64,000 nucleotides of DNA, taken from Amphibiibacter pelophylacis (GTDB lineage: Bacteria; Pseudomonadota; Gammaproteobacteria; Burkholderiales; Burkholderiaceae_C). Shown here piece after piece: positions 33,878 to 42,907 of this stretch. Within the stretch, counting starts at the first letter, position 1. The number at the start of each line of letters is the position of its first letter. Both the position numbers and the translations under genes were made by a program. The stretch lies in contig NZ_JAWDIE010000002.1 in NCBI RefSeq assembly GCF_037688875.1, positions 166,292 through 230,291 on the forward strand, given 5' to 3'. The notes beneath the pieces are model-generated. The model was not told the DNA's origin and did no database searches. It was given only the letters and a program-made list of their open reading frames with translations.

Positions 33878-35221
33878 TCAGGCGCGCAGGCGGCGGGCCA
33901 GCTCAGCGAGATCGGCCTCGCAGGCCACGGACAGGCGCTGCTGGGCCGGCTGGGCGGCCTCGTGGCTGGATGCGCCATCGCTGCTGCGCAGGGGCTTGAG
34001 GCCCACCTCGCCCGCAGCGACTTCGTCATCGGCAAAGACCAGCGCCCAGCGCGCCTGGCTGGCATCGGCCTTGCGGAACTGCGCCTTCAGGCTGCCCTGC
34101 CCCGGGTGCAGCACCACGCTGGCGCCGTGGGCGCGCAGCGACTCCAGCACGGGCAGCACCGCGCCCAGGTGGCGGGCGTCGCTGACGATGGCGTAGGCGT
34201 CGGGCGCGGAGGCAGCGGGCAGCAGGTTCAGTTCGGCCAGCAGCAGCAGCAGGCGCTCCAGACCCATCGCCCAGCCCACGGCAGGCACCGGTGCCTTCGC
34301 GCCCAGCTGCACCGCAAGGCCGTCGTAGCGGCCCCCGGCGCAGACCGTGCCCTGCGAGCCCAGGCGATCCGTCACCCACTCGAACACCGTCAGGTTGTAA
34401 TAGTCCAGGCCGCGCACGAGGCGCGGATTGACGGTGTAAGCGATGCCCAGCGCGTCCAGCAGCGCCTGCATCTGCGCGAAGTGCGCGAGCGAGGCTTCGC
34501 CCAGAAAATCGATCAGGCGCGGCGCCGCTTCCACCAGCGCCTGCATGGCGGGGTTTTTGGTGTCCAGCACGCGCAGCGGGTTGGTGTAGAGGCGCGATTG
34601 CGCGGTCTCGTCCAGCTGGTCAGCGTGCGCCTCGAAATAGGCGATCAGCGCGGCGCGGTGCGCCTGGCGCTCGTCGGCCTGGCCCAGCGAGTTGATCTCC
34701 AGCCGCACATCGGGGCTCTCACCCCCGCAGCGCAGCCCGAGGCGCTGCCACAGGGCGCGCGTCAGGGCGATCAGCTCGACATCGACATCCGGCCCGGCGT
34801 AGCCCAGCACCTCGGCGCCCGCCTGGTGGAACTGGCGGTAGCGCCCTTTCTGCGGCCGCTCGTGGCGGAACATGGGGCCGATGTAGTACAGCCGCCGCCC
34901 GCCCTCGCGCAGCAAGTGGTGCTGCAGCGCGGCGCGCATCACACCGGCCGTGTTCTCGGGGCGCAGCGCCAGGCGGTCGCCGTTCAGGCTGTCCTCGAAG
35001 GCGTACATTTCCTTCTCGACCACGTCGGTGACTTCGCCCAGACCCCGCACGAAGAGCGCGGTCGGCTCCACCACCGGCGTGCGCACCGGCCCGTAGCCGT
35101 AGCGGCCCAGCACCTCGTGCAGCTGACGCTCCAGCCAGGCCCAGTGCTGGCTGTCGTCCGGCACGGCCAGGCCCGGGAACAGATCGTTCATGCCTTTGAC
35201 GGCGCGCAGCAGGTCAGCCAT
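33878..35221 (-). CDS. hisS: Histidyl-tRNA synthetase
   Basis: A class II synthetase charging tRNA-His, 447 residues. It starts LRAVKGMNDLFPG and has motif 2 RYRQFHQAGAEVLG, the histidine-A motif LVRGLDYYNLTVFEW, AGGRYDGL, GWAMGLERLLLL as motif 3, and the C-terminal anticodon-binding domain. ATG 35221 gives the family start and overlaps the end of ispG by 8 bp; an in-frame ATG 27 bp further upstream would add an atypical nine-residue tail. An insertion of about 20 residues rich in Ser, Ala and Gln sits near the C-terminus. Confidence 0.97.
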   Translation of the reverse strand: MADLLRAVKGMNDLFPGLAVPDDSQHWAWLERQLHEVLGRYGYGPVRTPVVEPTALFVRGLGEVTDVVEKEMYAFEDSLNGDRLALRPENTAGVMRAALQHHLLREGGRRLYYIGPMFRHERPQKGRYRQFHQAGAEVLGYAGPDVDVELIALTRALWQRLGLRCGGESPDVRLEINSLGQADERQAHRAALIAYFEAHADQLDETAQSRLYTNPLRVLDTKNPAMQALVEAAPRLIDFLGEASLAHFAQMQALLDALGIAYTVNPRLVRGLDYYNLTVFEWVTDRLGSQGTVCAGGRYDGLAVQLGAKAPVPAVGWAMGLERLLLLLAELNLLPAASAPDAYAIVSDARHLGAVLPVLESLRAHGASVVLHPGQGSLKAQFRKADASQARWALVFADDEVAAGEVGLKPLRSSDGASSHEAAQPAQQRLSVACEADLAELARRLRA

Positions 35222-36512
35222 GGCGGGCCTCCCCGGCCGCAGCGTCATGGCCGTAGCGGCGCTCGATATAGCTTTCGACCAGGGCCTGGAACTCGTGCGC
35301 GATGTGCTCGCCGCGCAGGGTGAGCGCCTTCTCGCCGTCGATGTAAACCGGTGCGGCCGGGGCTTCGCCCGTGCCAGGCAGGCTGATGCCGATGTCGGCG
35401 TGTTTGCTCTCCCCCGGGCCGTTGACGATGCAGCCCATGACGGCGACCTTCATCGATTCGACGCCGGGGTATTTCGATTTCCAGACCGGCATCTGCTGGC
35501 GCAGGAAATCGTCGATCTGCTTGGCCAGCTCCTGGAAGGTGGTGCTGGTGGTGCGGCCGCAACCCGGACAGGCCGTGACGCTGGGGTTGAAGTTGCGCAG
35601 GCCCAGCGCCTGCAGGATCTCGGACGCGACAACGACTTCCTGCGTGCGCGCCTCGCCCGGCTGGGGCGTCAGGCTGACGCGAATGGTGTCGCCGATGCCT
35701 TCCTGCAGCAGCACGGACAGCGCCACACTGGAAGCCACCGTGCCCTTGGTGCCCATGCCAGCTTCGGTCAGGCCCAGGTGCAGGGCGTAATCGCAGCGGC
35801 GCGCCAGCTCGCGGTAGACCGCGATCAGGTCCTGCACGCCGCTGACCTTGCAGCTGATGATGATCTGGTCGGGTGACAGGCCCAGGCGCGCGGCCTCGGT
35901 GGCCGAAGTCAGCGCGGATTCGATCAGCGCTTCCATCATCACCTGACGCGGATCCCAGGGCGTGGCGCGTCGGGCGTTGTCGTCCATCATGCGCGCCAGC
36001 AGTTCCTGATCCAGGCTGCCCCAGTTGACGCCGATGCGCACGGCCTTGTCCAGACGCGCGGCGATCTCGATCATCTGCGCGAACTGGCGGTCTTTCTTGT
36101 CGCCCTTGCCCACGTTGCCGGGGTTGATGCGGTATTTGGACAGCGCCTGCGCGCAATCCGGAAAATCAGTCAGCAGGCGATGACCGTTGTAGTGGAAATC
36201 GCCCACCAGCGGCACCAGTACGCCCATGCGGTCGAGCTGCTCGCGGATGTGCGGCACGGCGGCGGCGGCTTCAGGCGTGTTGACGGTGATGCGCACCAGC
36301 TCGGACCCGGCCTGCGCCAGTTCTTTCACCTGGATGGCGGTGCCGATGGCGTCCACCGTGTCGGTGTTGGTCATGGACTGCACGCGCACCGGGGCGTCAC
36401 CGCCCACGGTCAGCACCTGGCCGCCCCAGGCCACCCGGGCCTGACGCGAGCGGCGCGGCGCGGCGCCCGCCAGGGCGATGGGCGTGTCGCCCGAAGAAGA
36501 AATGGCGCTCAT
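35214..36512 (-). CDS. ispG: (E)-4-hydroxy-3-methylbut-2-enyl-diphosphate synthase (IspG/GcpE)
   Basis: IspG makes HMBPP in the non-mevalonate isoprenoid pathway with a 4Fe-4S cluster. The 432-residue protein has the N-terminal barrel with VRVQSMTNTDTVD and GSELVRITVNTPEAA, and the reductase-like C-terminal domain holding the cluster cysteines in CPGCGRT and the later GCIVNGPGE. A proteobacterial-type insert containing QRPPGVQ-like sequence separates the parts. It lies 18 bp after rodZ in the conserved cluster. Confidence 0.97.
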   Translation of the reverse strand: MSAISSSGDTPIALAGAAPRRSRQARVAWGGQVLTVGGDAPVRVQSMTNTDTVDAIGTAIQVKELAQAGSELVRITVNTPEAAAAVPHIREQLDRMGVLVPLVGDFHYNGHRLLTDFPDCAQALSKYRINPGNVGKGDKKDRQFAQMIEIAARLDKAVRIGVNWGSLDQELLARMMDDNARRATPWDPRQVMMEALIESALTSATEAARLGLSPDQIIISCKVSGVQDLIAVYRELARRCDYALHLGLTEAGMGTKGTVASSVALSVLLQEGIGDTIRVSLTPQPGEARTQEVVVASEILQALGLRNFNPSVTACPGCGRTTSTTFQELAKQIDDFLRQQMPVWKSKYPGVESMKVAVMGCIVNGPGESKHADIGISLPGTGEAPAAPVYIDGEKALTLRGEHIAHEFQALVESYIERRYGHDAAAGEARHG

Positions 36513-36530
36513 GTCAGAGTCCCGTCCCTG

Positions 36531-37535
36531 TCAGGGTTCAACGCGGTAGCGGCCCACGGTGCCCTTGGCCGTCGAGGTCAAAGGCTGGCCGTTGTAGCTG
36601 ACGGTGACGGCCGCAGCGCGACCGGCCACGATGCGCAGCGGCGCCTCGCCGGGCACATCGACCGATTCGCCGGGCTGCAGCGTGCGCTCAAACAGGCGCT
36701 TTTTGCCCGACATGACCTGCACCCAGACCTCCTGGGAGGCCGCCAGACGCACGCCCTGCCCGGCCGAGGCCGCAGGAGCTGCCGCAGCGGCCGGATCCGC
36801 AGGGGGGGCCGCAGCCGGTTCGGAGGCGGCCGCCGCAGGCGCCTGGCCCGCCAGCACCTGGTCAGCCACGGTGGCCGGGCCGCCCGAAGCAGCCACCGGC
36901 GCCGCAGCGGCAGCCGGTTTGGCCGCATCCAGCGACGGCGTCACCGCCACCGGAACGCCTTCCACCGTTGTACCGTCAGACAGCGCCTCGACCACCGGCG
37001 CGGGCTTGGCCGCGAAGCGCTTGAGCACGTCGGGCGACACGGCAAACATCCCGGCGATCAGCAGCAGCACCGCCAGCGTGCCCCAGACCGACTTGCGCCG
37101 CATCCAGGACAAATCGCGCCCGGAGGAATAGCCCGCCGACAGGCTGCGGTCACGGTAAGGCATGTTGAGCGCGACCTCGCTGTGCTCCACGCCCTGGAAG
37201 ACGTTCAGACGCGGCAACGCGTCCAGCACTGGCTCGAAGCCCACCTTGAGCTGCTTGCAGATGGATTTGGCCAGCGCACGCGCAAAAGCCAGATCGGGCA
37301 GATCGGTGTAACGGTCTTCTTCGAGCGCGTTCAGCTTTTTCACATCCACCTTGAGCACGGTGGCCATCTCGGTGGGAGCAATACCCGCCGCCTCGCGGGC
37401 GCGGCGCAGCATGGTTCCGGCAGAGCCGCCCATCTGCAGCGCCAGCTGCGGGCCACTGGCCACAGCCGGGGTGACGTCCGCAGGCATCACGTCGGTGCGG
37501 GAAAAAGCGTTGTCTTTGGGGTCGGAATCACTCAT
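36531..37535 (-). CDS. rodZ: RodZ-like cytoskeletal/cell-shape protein (HTH, one membrane helix, DUF4115)
   Basis: The 334-residue protein has an N-terminal helix-turn-helix of the HTH_25 type (LRRAREAAGIAPTEMATVLKV, then LEEDRYTDLPD), a juxtamembrane basic patch MRRKS, one helix at about residues 150-170, an Ala/Pro-rich periplasmic linker, and a C-terminal DUF4115 domain (SQEVWVQVMSGKKRLFE onward). RodZ anchors MreB in rod-shaped cells. ATG 37535 overlaps the stop of pilW by 8 bp; a longer start at 37571 is possible but would lie inside pilW. The long Ala/Pro linker (about residues 190-260) is low-complexity. Confidence 0.88.
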   Translation of the reverse strand: MSDSDPKDNAFSRTDVMPADVTPAVASGPQLALQMGGSAGTMLRRAREAAGIAPTEMATVLKVDVKKLNALEEDRYTDLPDLAFARALAKSICKQLKVGFEPVLDALPRLNVFQGVEHSEVALNMPYRDRSLSAGYSSGRDLSWMRRKSVWGTLAVLLLIAGMFAVSPDVLKRFAAKPAPVVEALSDGTTVEGVPVAVTPSLDAAKPAAAAAPVAASGGPATVADQVLAGQAPAAAASEPAAAPPADPAAAAAPAASAGQGVRLAASQEVWVQVMSGKKRLFERTLQPGESVDVPGEAPLRIVAGRAAAVTVSYNGQPLTSTAKGTVGRYRVEP

Positions 37536-38322
37536 CGAACAGGTTTCTTTCGTATCGGCTGGCTTGCACACTGCCAGGGAAGCGTTCGTTCAGGGTCTGG
37601 CCCAGGCGGCGGGCCTCGTCGCGGCGACCCAGCCGGACCAGGATGCGGATCTCCAGCCACAGCGACTGGGCGTTGACCCAGTCCGGGTTGGCGTTGAGCT
37701 GGCGGACATGAGCCAGCGCCTGCGCGGCATCACCGCGCGCCAGCTGCACGCTGGCCTGGGTGTAGATCACCTGCGGGTTATCCGGTTGCAGCAGACTGGC
37801 GCGGTTCAGGGCGGCCTGGGCAGCGTCCCACTGCTGACTGCGCGCGTAGCACTCACCGCTGGCCAGCCAGGTGCGCACAGGCTCGCGGTACTGCGGGTCG
37901 GACAGCGCCTGCGCAAAGCGCTGCTGCGCGGCCTCGCGCTGGCCGGTCTGGCACAGGAACCAGCCATAGTTGTTCAGGATGTCGCCCGCGCCGGGCTTGA
38001 GCGCCAGCGCGCGCTCGAAGGCCTGGCTGGCCTCGGCCGTGCGGCCCATGGCGGCCAGGATCAGGCCGCGCAGGTTGTGCGCCTGGGGCTCGCGGCTGCT
38101 GTAGGCGATGGATTTGTCCACCTCCTGCAACGCGATGGCGTTCTCGCCGCGCTGGAAGTAGGCCGTGGCCAGCTCCAGGCGGATGGCCGCGCGGTTGCTG
38201 TCGGTGGCCAGCTCGCTGGGCGGCTGCTGCGGCAGCGACGAGACGCTGACACAGCCCGCCGCCAGTACCGCCGCAGCCAGCGTGAAAGCGCCCAGAACAG
38301 GGCGGATCAGGGCAGATTTCAT
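37528..38322 (-). CDS. pilW: Type IV pilus biogenesis TPR lipoprotein PilW/PilF
   Basis: A 264-residue lipoprotein: signal peptide ending in lipobox LAAGC (Cys near residue 24), then about five to six TPR units including AIRLELATAYFQRGENAIALQEVD, AHNLRGLILAAMGR, and ILNNYGWFLCQTGQ, the last being the signature of PilF/PilW pilotins that place the PilQ secretin. The gene overlaps rlmN by 4 bp upstream and rodZ by 8 bp downstream, the standard cluster arrangement. No other pilus gene is in the window. Confidence 0.9.
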   Translation of the reverse strand: MKSALIRPVLGAFTLAAAVLAAGCVSVSSLPQQPPSELATDSNRAAIRLELATAYFQRGENAIALQEVDKSIAYSSREPQAHNLRGLILAAMGRTAEASQAFERALALKPGAGDILNNYGWFLCQTGQREAAQQRFAQALSDPQYREPVRTWLASGECYARSQQWDAAQAALNRASLLQPDNPQVIYTQASVQLARGDAAQALAHVRQLNANPDWVNAQSLWLEIRILVRLGRRDEARRLGQTLNERFPGSVQASRYERNLFDE

Positions 38323-39470
38323 CGCGACACCTCCGGTTGCAGGGTTTTGGGCACCGGCTCCTGCCAGCGCAGGTGGACGCGGGTGCGGTCCTGCACCTCG
38401 CCCGCGAGCTGGCCGCAGGCGGCATCAATATCGTCACCGCGCGTTTTGCGCACGGTGGTCACCAGGCCCGTGTCCTGCAGCACCTGGGCAAAAGCCAGCA
38501 CGCGCTCGCGCGGCGAGCGCCTCAGCCCCGACTGGGTGAACGGGTTGAACGGAATCAGGTTGAACTTGCACGGCAGACGGCCGTGCGGCAGATCGGGCAT
38601 GCGGATGGCGTCCAGCAGTTCGCGGGCGTGGGCCTCGCTGTCGTTGACGCCGTCGAGCATGCAGTACTCGAAGGTGATGAAATCGCGCGGCGCGAATTCC
38701 AGGTAGCGGCGGCAGGCCGCCATCAGTTCGGCCAGCGGGTATTTGCGGTTGAGCGGCACCAGATCGTCGCGCAGCGCATCGTTGGGCGCGTGCAGCGACA
38801 CCGCCAGCGCGGTCGGGCAATCCTGGCCCAGACGATCCATCATGGGCACCACGCCGGACGTGGACACCGTCACCCGCCGCCGCGACAGGCCATAGCCGTG
38901 GTCGGACAGCATGGTGCGCAGTGCGGGCACCAGCGCCGAATAGTTCTGCAGGGGCTCGCCCATGCCCATCATCACCACATTGCTGATGATGCGTTCGCCC
39001 GGGCGTCCCAGGCGCTGGCGCAGGTGATGCTCGGCCCACCAGAGCTGGGCGACGATCTCGGCGCTGCTCAGGTTGCGGCTGAAGCCCTGGTAGCCGGTGG
39101 AGCAGAAACGGCAGCCCACCGCGCAGCCCGCCTGAGACGAGACACACAGTGTGGCGCGGTCGTCTTCCGGGATGTAAACGGCTTCGACGGCATCGCCGCC
39201 GCCCACGTCAAACAGCCACTTGATGGTGCCGTCGGTGCTGGCCTGCTCGCTGATCACGGGCAGCGGCGCGACGACGGCGATATCCGGCAGACGGCTGCGC
39301 AGCGACTGCGCCAGATCAGACATCTGGGCGAAATCGGCCACCCCGCGCTGGTGGATCCAGCGGTAGAGCTGGGTGGCGCGGAAGGGTTTCTCGCCGATTT
39401 GCGCGCACCACGCCTGCAGGCCCGGCAGATCCAGGCCCAGCAGTGGGGTGCGTGCGTCCTGCGCCTCCAT
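38319..39470 (-). CDS. rlmN: Dual-specificity 23S rRNA/tRNA adenine-C2 methyltransferase RlmN
   Basis: RlmN is a radical-SAM enzyme methylating A2503 of 23S rRNA and A37 of some tRNAs. The 383-residue protein has the cluster motif CAVGCRFC with the flanking GF(S)RNLSSAEIV, the MGMGEPLQNY SAM-binding block, VSLHAPND, and FEYCMLDGVNDS. The second catalytic cysteine of RlmN is expected near the C-terminus, where a Cys stands in DIDAACGQLAGE. It follows ndk by 26 bp. Confidence 0.96.
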   Translation of the reverse strand: MEAQDARTPLLGLDLPGLQAWCAQIGEKPFRATQLYRWIHQRGVADFAQMSDLAQSLRSRLPDIAVVAPLPVISEQASTDGTIKWLFDVGGGDAVEAVYIPEDDRATLCVSSQAGCAVGCRFCSTGYQGFSRNLSSAEIVAQLWWAEHHLRQRLGRPGERIISNVVMMGMGEPLQNYSALVPALRTMLSDHGYGLSRRRVTVSTSGVVPMMDRLGQDCPTALAVSLHAPNDALRDDLVPLNRKYPLAELMAACRRYLEFAPRDFITFEYCMLDGVNDSEAHARELLDAIRMPDLPHGRLPCKFNLIPFNPFTQSGLRRSPRERVLAFAQVLQDTGLVTTVRKTRGDDIDAACGQLAGEVQDRTRVHLRWQEPVPKTLQPEVSR

Positions 39471-39496
39471 GCCCGAGGGGTGACAGACAGCCGCGA

Positions 39497-39922
39497 TCAG
39501 CGGCTGTAAACGTTCATGCCGGGGAAGAAGAAGCCCACTTCCACGGCCGCGGTTTCAGCGGCGTCCGAACCGTGCACGGCGTTGGCGTCGATGCTGTCGG
39601 CAAAATCGGCGCGGATGGTGCCCTTGTCGGCCTTCTTGGGGTCGGTGGCGCCCATCAGTTCGCGGTTTTTGGCGATGGCGTTCTCGCCTTCCAGCACCTG
39701 GATCATGACCGGGCCGGAAACCATAAAGTCCACCAGATCCTTGAAGAAGGGGCGGGCCTTGTGAACGGCGTAGAACTGTTCGGCTTCGGCGCGCGACAGG
39801 TGGACCAGCTTGGCCGCTGCGATTTTCAGGCCAGCGCCTTCGAAGCGGGCGTAGATCTGGCCGATGACGTTTTTGGCAACGGCGTCGGGCTTGATGATGG
39901 AGAGGGTGCGTTCGATGGCCAT
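39497..39922 (-). CDS. ndk: Nucleoside diphosphate kinase
   Basis: Ndk balances nucleoside triphosphates by phosphotransfer through a histidine. The 141-residue protein shows the whole family pattern: ERTLSIIKPDAV at the start, RFEGAGLKIAAAKL, GPVMIQVLEGENAI, and the active site NAVHGSD with the phosphorylated His near residue 117. It has a TACAAT promoter box 52 bp upstream and leads the nine-gene cluster to der. Confidence 0.98.
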   Translation of the reverse strand: MAIERTLSIIKPDAVAKNVIGQIYARFEGAGLKIAAAKLVHLSRAEAEQFYAVHKARPFFKDLVDFMVSGPVMIQVLEGENAIAKNRELMGATDPKKADKGTIRADFADSIDANAVHGSDAAETAAVEVGFFFPGMNVYSR

Positions 39923-39973
39923 GATGATTTTTGTCGTGAAAAAGGAAAAAAACAGGAAAGGTGAAAGGGCTGC

Positions 39974-39979
39974 ATTGTA
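39974..39979 (-). promoter_or_regulatory. -10 box of the ndk promoter
   Basis: On the minus strand GCGTTTACAAT ends here, TACAAT being the -10 box, in the 76-bp gap between rluB and ndk. The same 11-base string occurs before hom. The box lies in the loop of a 6-bp inverted repeat (GGCTGC/GCAGCC, 39968-39988). Confidence 0.6.
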
Positions 39980-39998
39980 AACGCAGCCGCTGCAGGGA

Positions 39999-42314
39999 TC
40001 AGCCCCGGCGCTTGCCGCCGCCGCGTCCGATCATTTTCTTGTAGAAGGCGTCGGCGCCGATGTAGCCCACGGAAGTCTGCATGGGATCAGGCTGACCGCC
40101 GGGCGCGCTGCTGCGCTGGCCTTTGCCCGCGCCGATGAAGCTTTTTTTCTGGACAAAGCGCTTGTCGTAAGTCTGCTCCAGCGGGTTGGGAATGGGGCCG
40201 TTTTCGTCGTCGAAGCGCTGGGTGCGCGCCTGGCGGCGTTCGTTCTGGATGGCGCGGGTGTCATAGGTCTGCATCAGCGGGTTGGGAATAAAGGGCGCGC
40301 GTTCGCCGCCGTTCGGGTTGCCGCCCTGGCGACCGCCTTGCCCACCCTGTCCACCGCCTTGACCGCCGCCCTGCCCCTGGCGCGGGCCTTTGCCGGGTCC
40401 TCTCGGGCCCTGGCGCTGACCGCGCGGCTGCCCCTCGAACGAGCCGGTCGAACCGGGCTGGGCCATGACAGCGAATTCCGGGGCGCCGGGCGCTGCGCCC
40501 GGGGTTGAGCCATAAGTCTGACCGCCCTTGCGGTTCTTGCCCGGACGCTGCCCTTTGCCGCCCTGGGGGCGCTGACCGCCCGGCGCGCCTTGACCGCCTT
40601 GGCCGTTTATCCCGCCTTGTCCAACAGGACCGCCCTGCCCGTCCTGAGCCTGGCGGGCACCGCGCTCGCCACGATCTCCGGGGCCGCGTCGGCGGCGCTC
40701 GCCAAGACCGGCCAGGCCGGTGAGCTGCAGCAGCGTCTGCACATCAGCGCTGTTGAGTTCCACCCACACGCCCCGGCGCAGGCCGCGCGGCAGCACCACG
40801 CTGGCGTAGCGGATGCGCATCAGGCGGCTGACCGTCAGGCCGACAGCGGCAAAGAGCTTGCGCACCTCGCGGTTGCGGCCCTCGGTGATGACGACGCGAT
40901 ACCAGTGGTTCACGCCCTCGCCGCCGCCATCCTCGATGGATTTGAAGGCGCCGACATGCCCTTCGACCTCGACCCCGGCCAGCAGGCGACCGCGCGATTC
41001 GTCGTTCAGCGAACCCAGCACGCGCACGGCATATTCGCGCTCCACGCCAAAGCGCGGGTGCATGAGCTGGTTGGCCAGTTCGCCCGAATTGGTGAACAGC
41101 AGCAGGCCTTCGGTGTTGATGTCCAGGCGCCCGACCGACAGCCACTTGCCGCTGGGCAGCGTGGGCAGGCTGCCAAACACGGTGGGACGGCCCTGCGGGT
41201 CGTCGCGGGTGACGACTTCGCCGGTGGGCTTGTGGTACGCCAGCAGGCGCGGCGCGGCGGGCGCAATGCGCAGGCGAACGGGCTTGCCGCGCACGGCCAC
41301 GCGGTCGCCCTGGGCGATGCGCTGGCCCACGTGGGCGGGCTGGCCGTTGACGGTGACCTGGCCGTCGGCGATCCACTGCTCCATGTCGCGGCGCGAGCCG
41401 ATGCCCGACTGCGCCAGCACCTTGTGCAGCTTGGGCGCGTCCGGATCGGGCAGCAGCACGCGTTTGTGCGCAGCGTCGCTGGCTTCGGGCTCGGGCGCCT
41501 CATCTTCGGGGGTCCAGGCGCCTGCGGCGAGCTGCTCGAACACCTGGCGCGCGTCGGTCGTGGTCAGCTCGGACGGCAGCGCGGCGGGAGCGGCAGGTGC
41601 ATCATCGCCAGCGTCGGCGTCGGCCGGGGCGAGCGAGACCACGCCGTGCGGCACGGTCTGCTGCGCCACTGCGGCGGCGGGTTGCTGTGCTTTGCGGCGG
41701 CGCGCCGGGCGCTGGGGTTCTTCTGCCAGTTCTGCCCGTGCAGTCGTTTCTGACGGTTCTGACGGCTCTGACGGTTCTGCCCGTTCAGTCGTTTCTGACG
41801 TTTGCGTTGCCGCTGCCACATCGGTGGCCGGGGCCGGGCCGGACGCAGTGTCCTGCTCAGGCAGCATCCCGACATGGACCTGAACCGCCACGGCGCTGCG
41901 GCGCGGACGGCGCGGGCGCTGGATCACGGCTTCGATGGCTTCCGGAGCGGGTTCAGCGTGGGTAGCAGCAGGCGCAACGGAAGGAGCAGCGGGAGTGTCA
42001 GCGGGGGCTGCTTCAGCCCCCCCGTCGGCAGGCGTTGCAGCAGTCGCGGCCTCGACAGGCACCAGCGTTTCAGGGCTGTCCGGGGCAGCCACCTTGCGCC
42101 GGGTGCGGCGCACGGGCGTGCGGGCGGGCTCGGCATCAGCCACCGGAGCGGGTGAATCGCCAGACTCCGGGGCCGGGGTGGCCACGGCCGTTTTCCGGCG
42201 CGGAGCACGGGTGCGGGGAGGCGCCGCAGCGACGTCCGGCGAGGCGTCCGGTGATAAAGCCGCGTCGCGGACCGGCTCGATGGCGTCGGAGGAAGAAGGG
42301 GTGTCAGCGTTCAT
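39999..42314 (-). CDS. rluB: 23S rRNA pseudouridine synthase RluB with long low-complexity arms
   Basis: The core (residues about 290-530) is an RsuA/RluB-type pseudouridine synthase: an S4 RNA-binding domain at 293-350 (LHKVLAQSGIGSRRDMEQWI), then the catalytic VGRLDINTEGLLLFTNSGE with Asp398, HPRFGVEREYAVRV, and EGRNREVRKLF. RluB modifies U2605 of 23S rRNA. Around it lie a 285-residue N-terminal arm rich in Ala, Pro, Glu and Thr with Arg-rich clusters, and a 230-residue C-terminal arm rich in Gly, Gln and Arg. The C-terminal arm has a twice-repeated IPNPLxQTYDxR motif (676-687 and 708-719). At 771 residues it is more than twice the usual length. The ATG overlaps the scpB stop by 4 bp, the common scpB-rluB pairing. 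Confidence 0.92.
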   Translation of the reverse strand: MNADTPSSSDAIEPVRDAALSPDASPDVAAAPPRTRAPRRKTAVATPAPESGDSPAPVADAEPARTPVRRTRRKVAAPDSPETLVPVEAATAATPADGGAEAAPADTPAAPSVAPAATHAEPAPEAIEAVIQRPRRPRRSAVAVQVHVGMLPEQDTASGPAPATDVAAATQTSETTERAEPSEPSEPSETTARAELAEEPQRPARRRKAQQPAAAVAQQTVPHGVVSLAPADADAGDDAPAAPAALPSELTTTDARQVFEQLAAGAWTPEDEAPEPEASDAAHKRVLLPDPDAPKLHKVLAQSGIGSRRDMEQWIADGQVTVNGQPAHVGQRIAQGDRVAVRGKPVRLRIAPAAPRLLAYHKPTGEVVTRDDPQGRPTVFGSLPTLPSGKWLSVGRLDINTEGLLLFTNSGELANQLMHPRFGVEREYAVRVLGSLNDESRGRLLAGVEVEGHVGAFKSIEDGGGEGVNHWYRVVITEGRNREVRKLFAAVGLTVSRLMRIRYASVVLPRGLRRGVWVELNSADVQTLLQLTGLAGLGERRRRGPGDRGERGARQAQDGQGGPVGQGGINGQGGQGAPGGQRPQGGKGQRPGKNRKGGQTYGSTPGAAPGAPEFAVMAQPGSTGSFEGQPRGQRQGPRGPGKGPRQGQGGGQGGGQGGQGGRQGGNPNGGERAPFIPNPLMQTYDTRAIQNERRQARTQRFDDENGPIPNPLEQTYDKRFVQKKSFIGAGKGQRSSAPGGQPDPMQTSVGYIGADAFYKKMIGRGGGKRRG

Positions 42315-42907
42315 AGGGGCTGGGTGCCAGGCACCGGGGTATCACTATCGGAGGCCGGTTCGGCAGGGCCGTCCGGATCAGGGTTCAGAGTCGCAAGCGC
42401 GTCGGTCAGTTCAGGCAGCGGCGGCAGATCGGACAGGCGTTTCAGGCCCAGATCGTCCAGAAAGCGGCGCGTGGTGGCCAGCAGGCTGGGCCGTCCGGGC
42501 ACGTCGCGGTGGCCGATGGATTCGACCCAGCCGCGCTCTTCAAGCTGGCGGATGATCTGGGCGTTGACGGCCACGCCACGGATTTCTTCGATGTCGCCGC
42601 GCGTCACCGGCTGGCGCCACGCGATGATGGCCAGGGTTTCGAGCGCCGCACGCGAATAGCGCGGCGGTTTGTCCTCGTGCAGGCGCTCCAGGAACACGTG
42701 CAGCTCGGGCCGGGTGCGAAAGCGCCAGCCGCTGGCCAGTTCGACCAGCTCAAGACCGCGTCCCTGCCAGCGCTCGCGCACGGCATCCAGCGCCTCGCGC
42801 AGCACGGGCGCATCGGCCTGCGGCAGAACCTCGCGCAGTTCGCGCAGGCTCAGCGGCTGCGGGGCCGACAGCAGGGCCGCTTCCACAATGACATCGACGT
42901 TGTTCAA
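42311..42907 (-). CDS. scpB: Chromosome segregation and condensation protein ScpB
   Basis: ScpB is the kleisin-bridging subunit of the SMC-ScpAB condensin. The 198-residue protein has two winged-helix domains with the family pieces VEAALLSAPQPLSL, LVELASGWRFRTRPE, and LETLAIIAWRQPVTRGDIEEIRGV. RQLEERGWVE and an LATTRRFLDDLGL segment follow. scpA is not next to it. It is read from the 298-bp gap after recR and overlaps rluB by 4 bp. Confidence 0.95.
   Translation of the reverse strand: MNNVDVIVEAALLSAPQPLSLRELREVLPQADAPVLREALDAVRERWQGRGLELVELASGWRFRTRPELHVFLERLHEDKPPRYSRAALETLAIIAWRQPVTRGDIEEIRGVAVNAQIIRQLEERGWVESIGHRDVPGRPSLLATTRRFLDDLGLKRLSDLPPLPELTDALATLNPDPDGPAEPASDSDTPVPGTQPL

Noticed and set aside
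40310..40400. CRISPR or variable tandem array suggested by repeated Gly-Gln coding sequence
   Set aside because: The repeats are short, irregular and in frame within the RluB C-terminal arm; there are no spacers.
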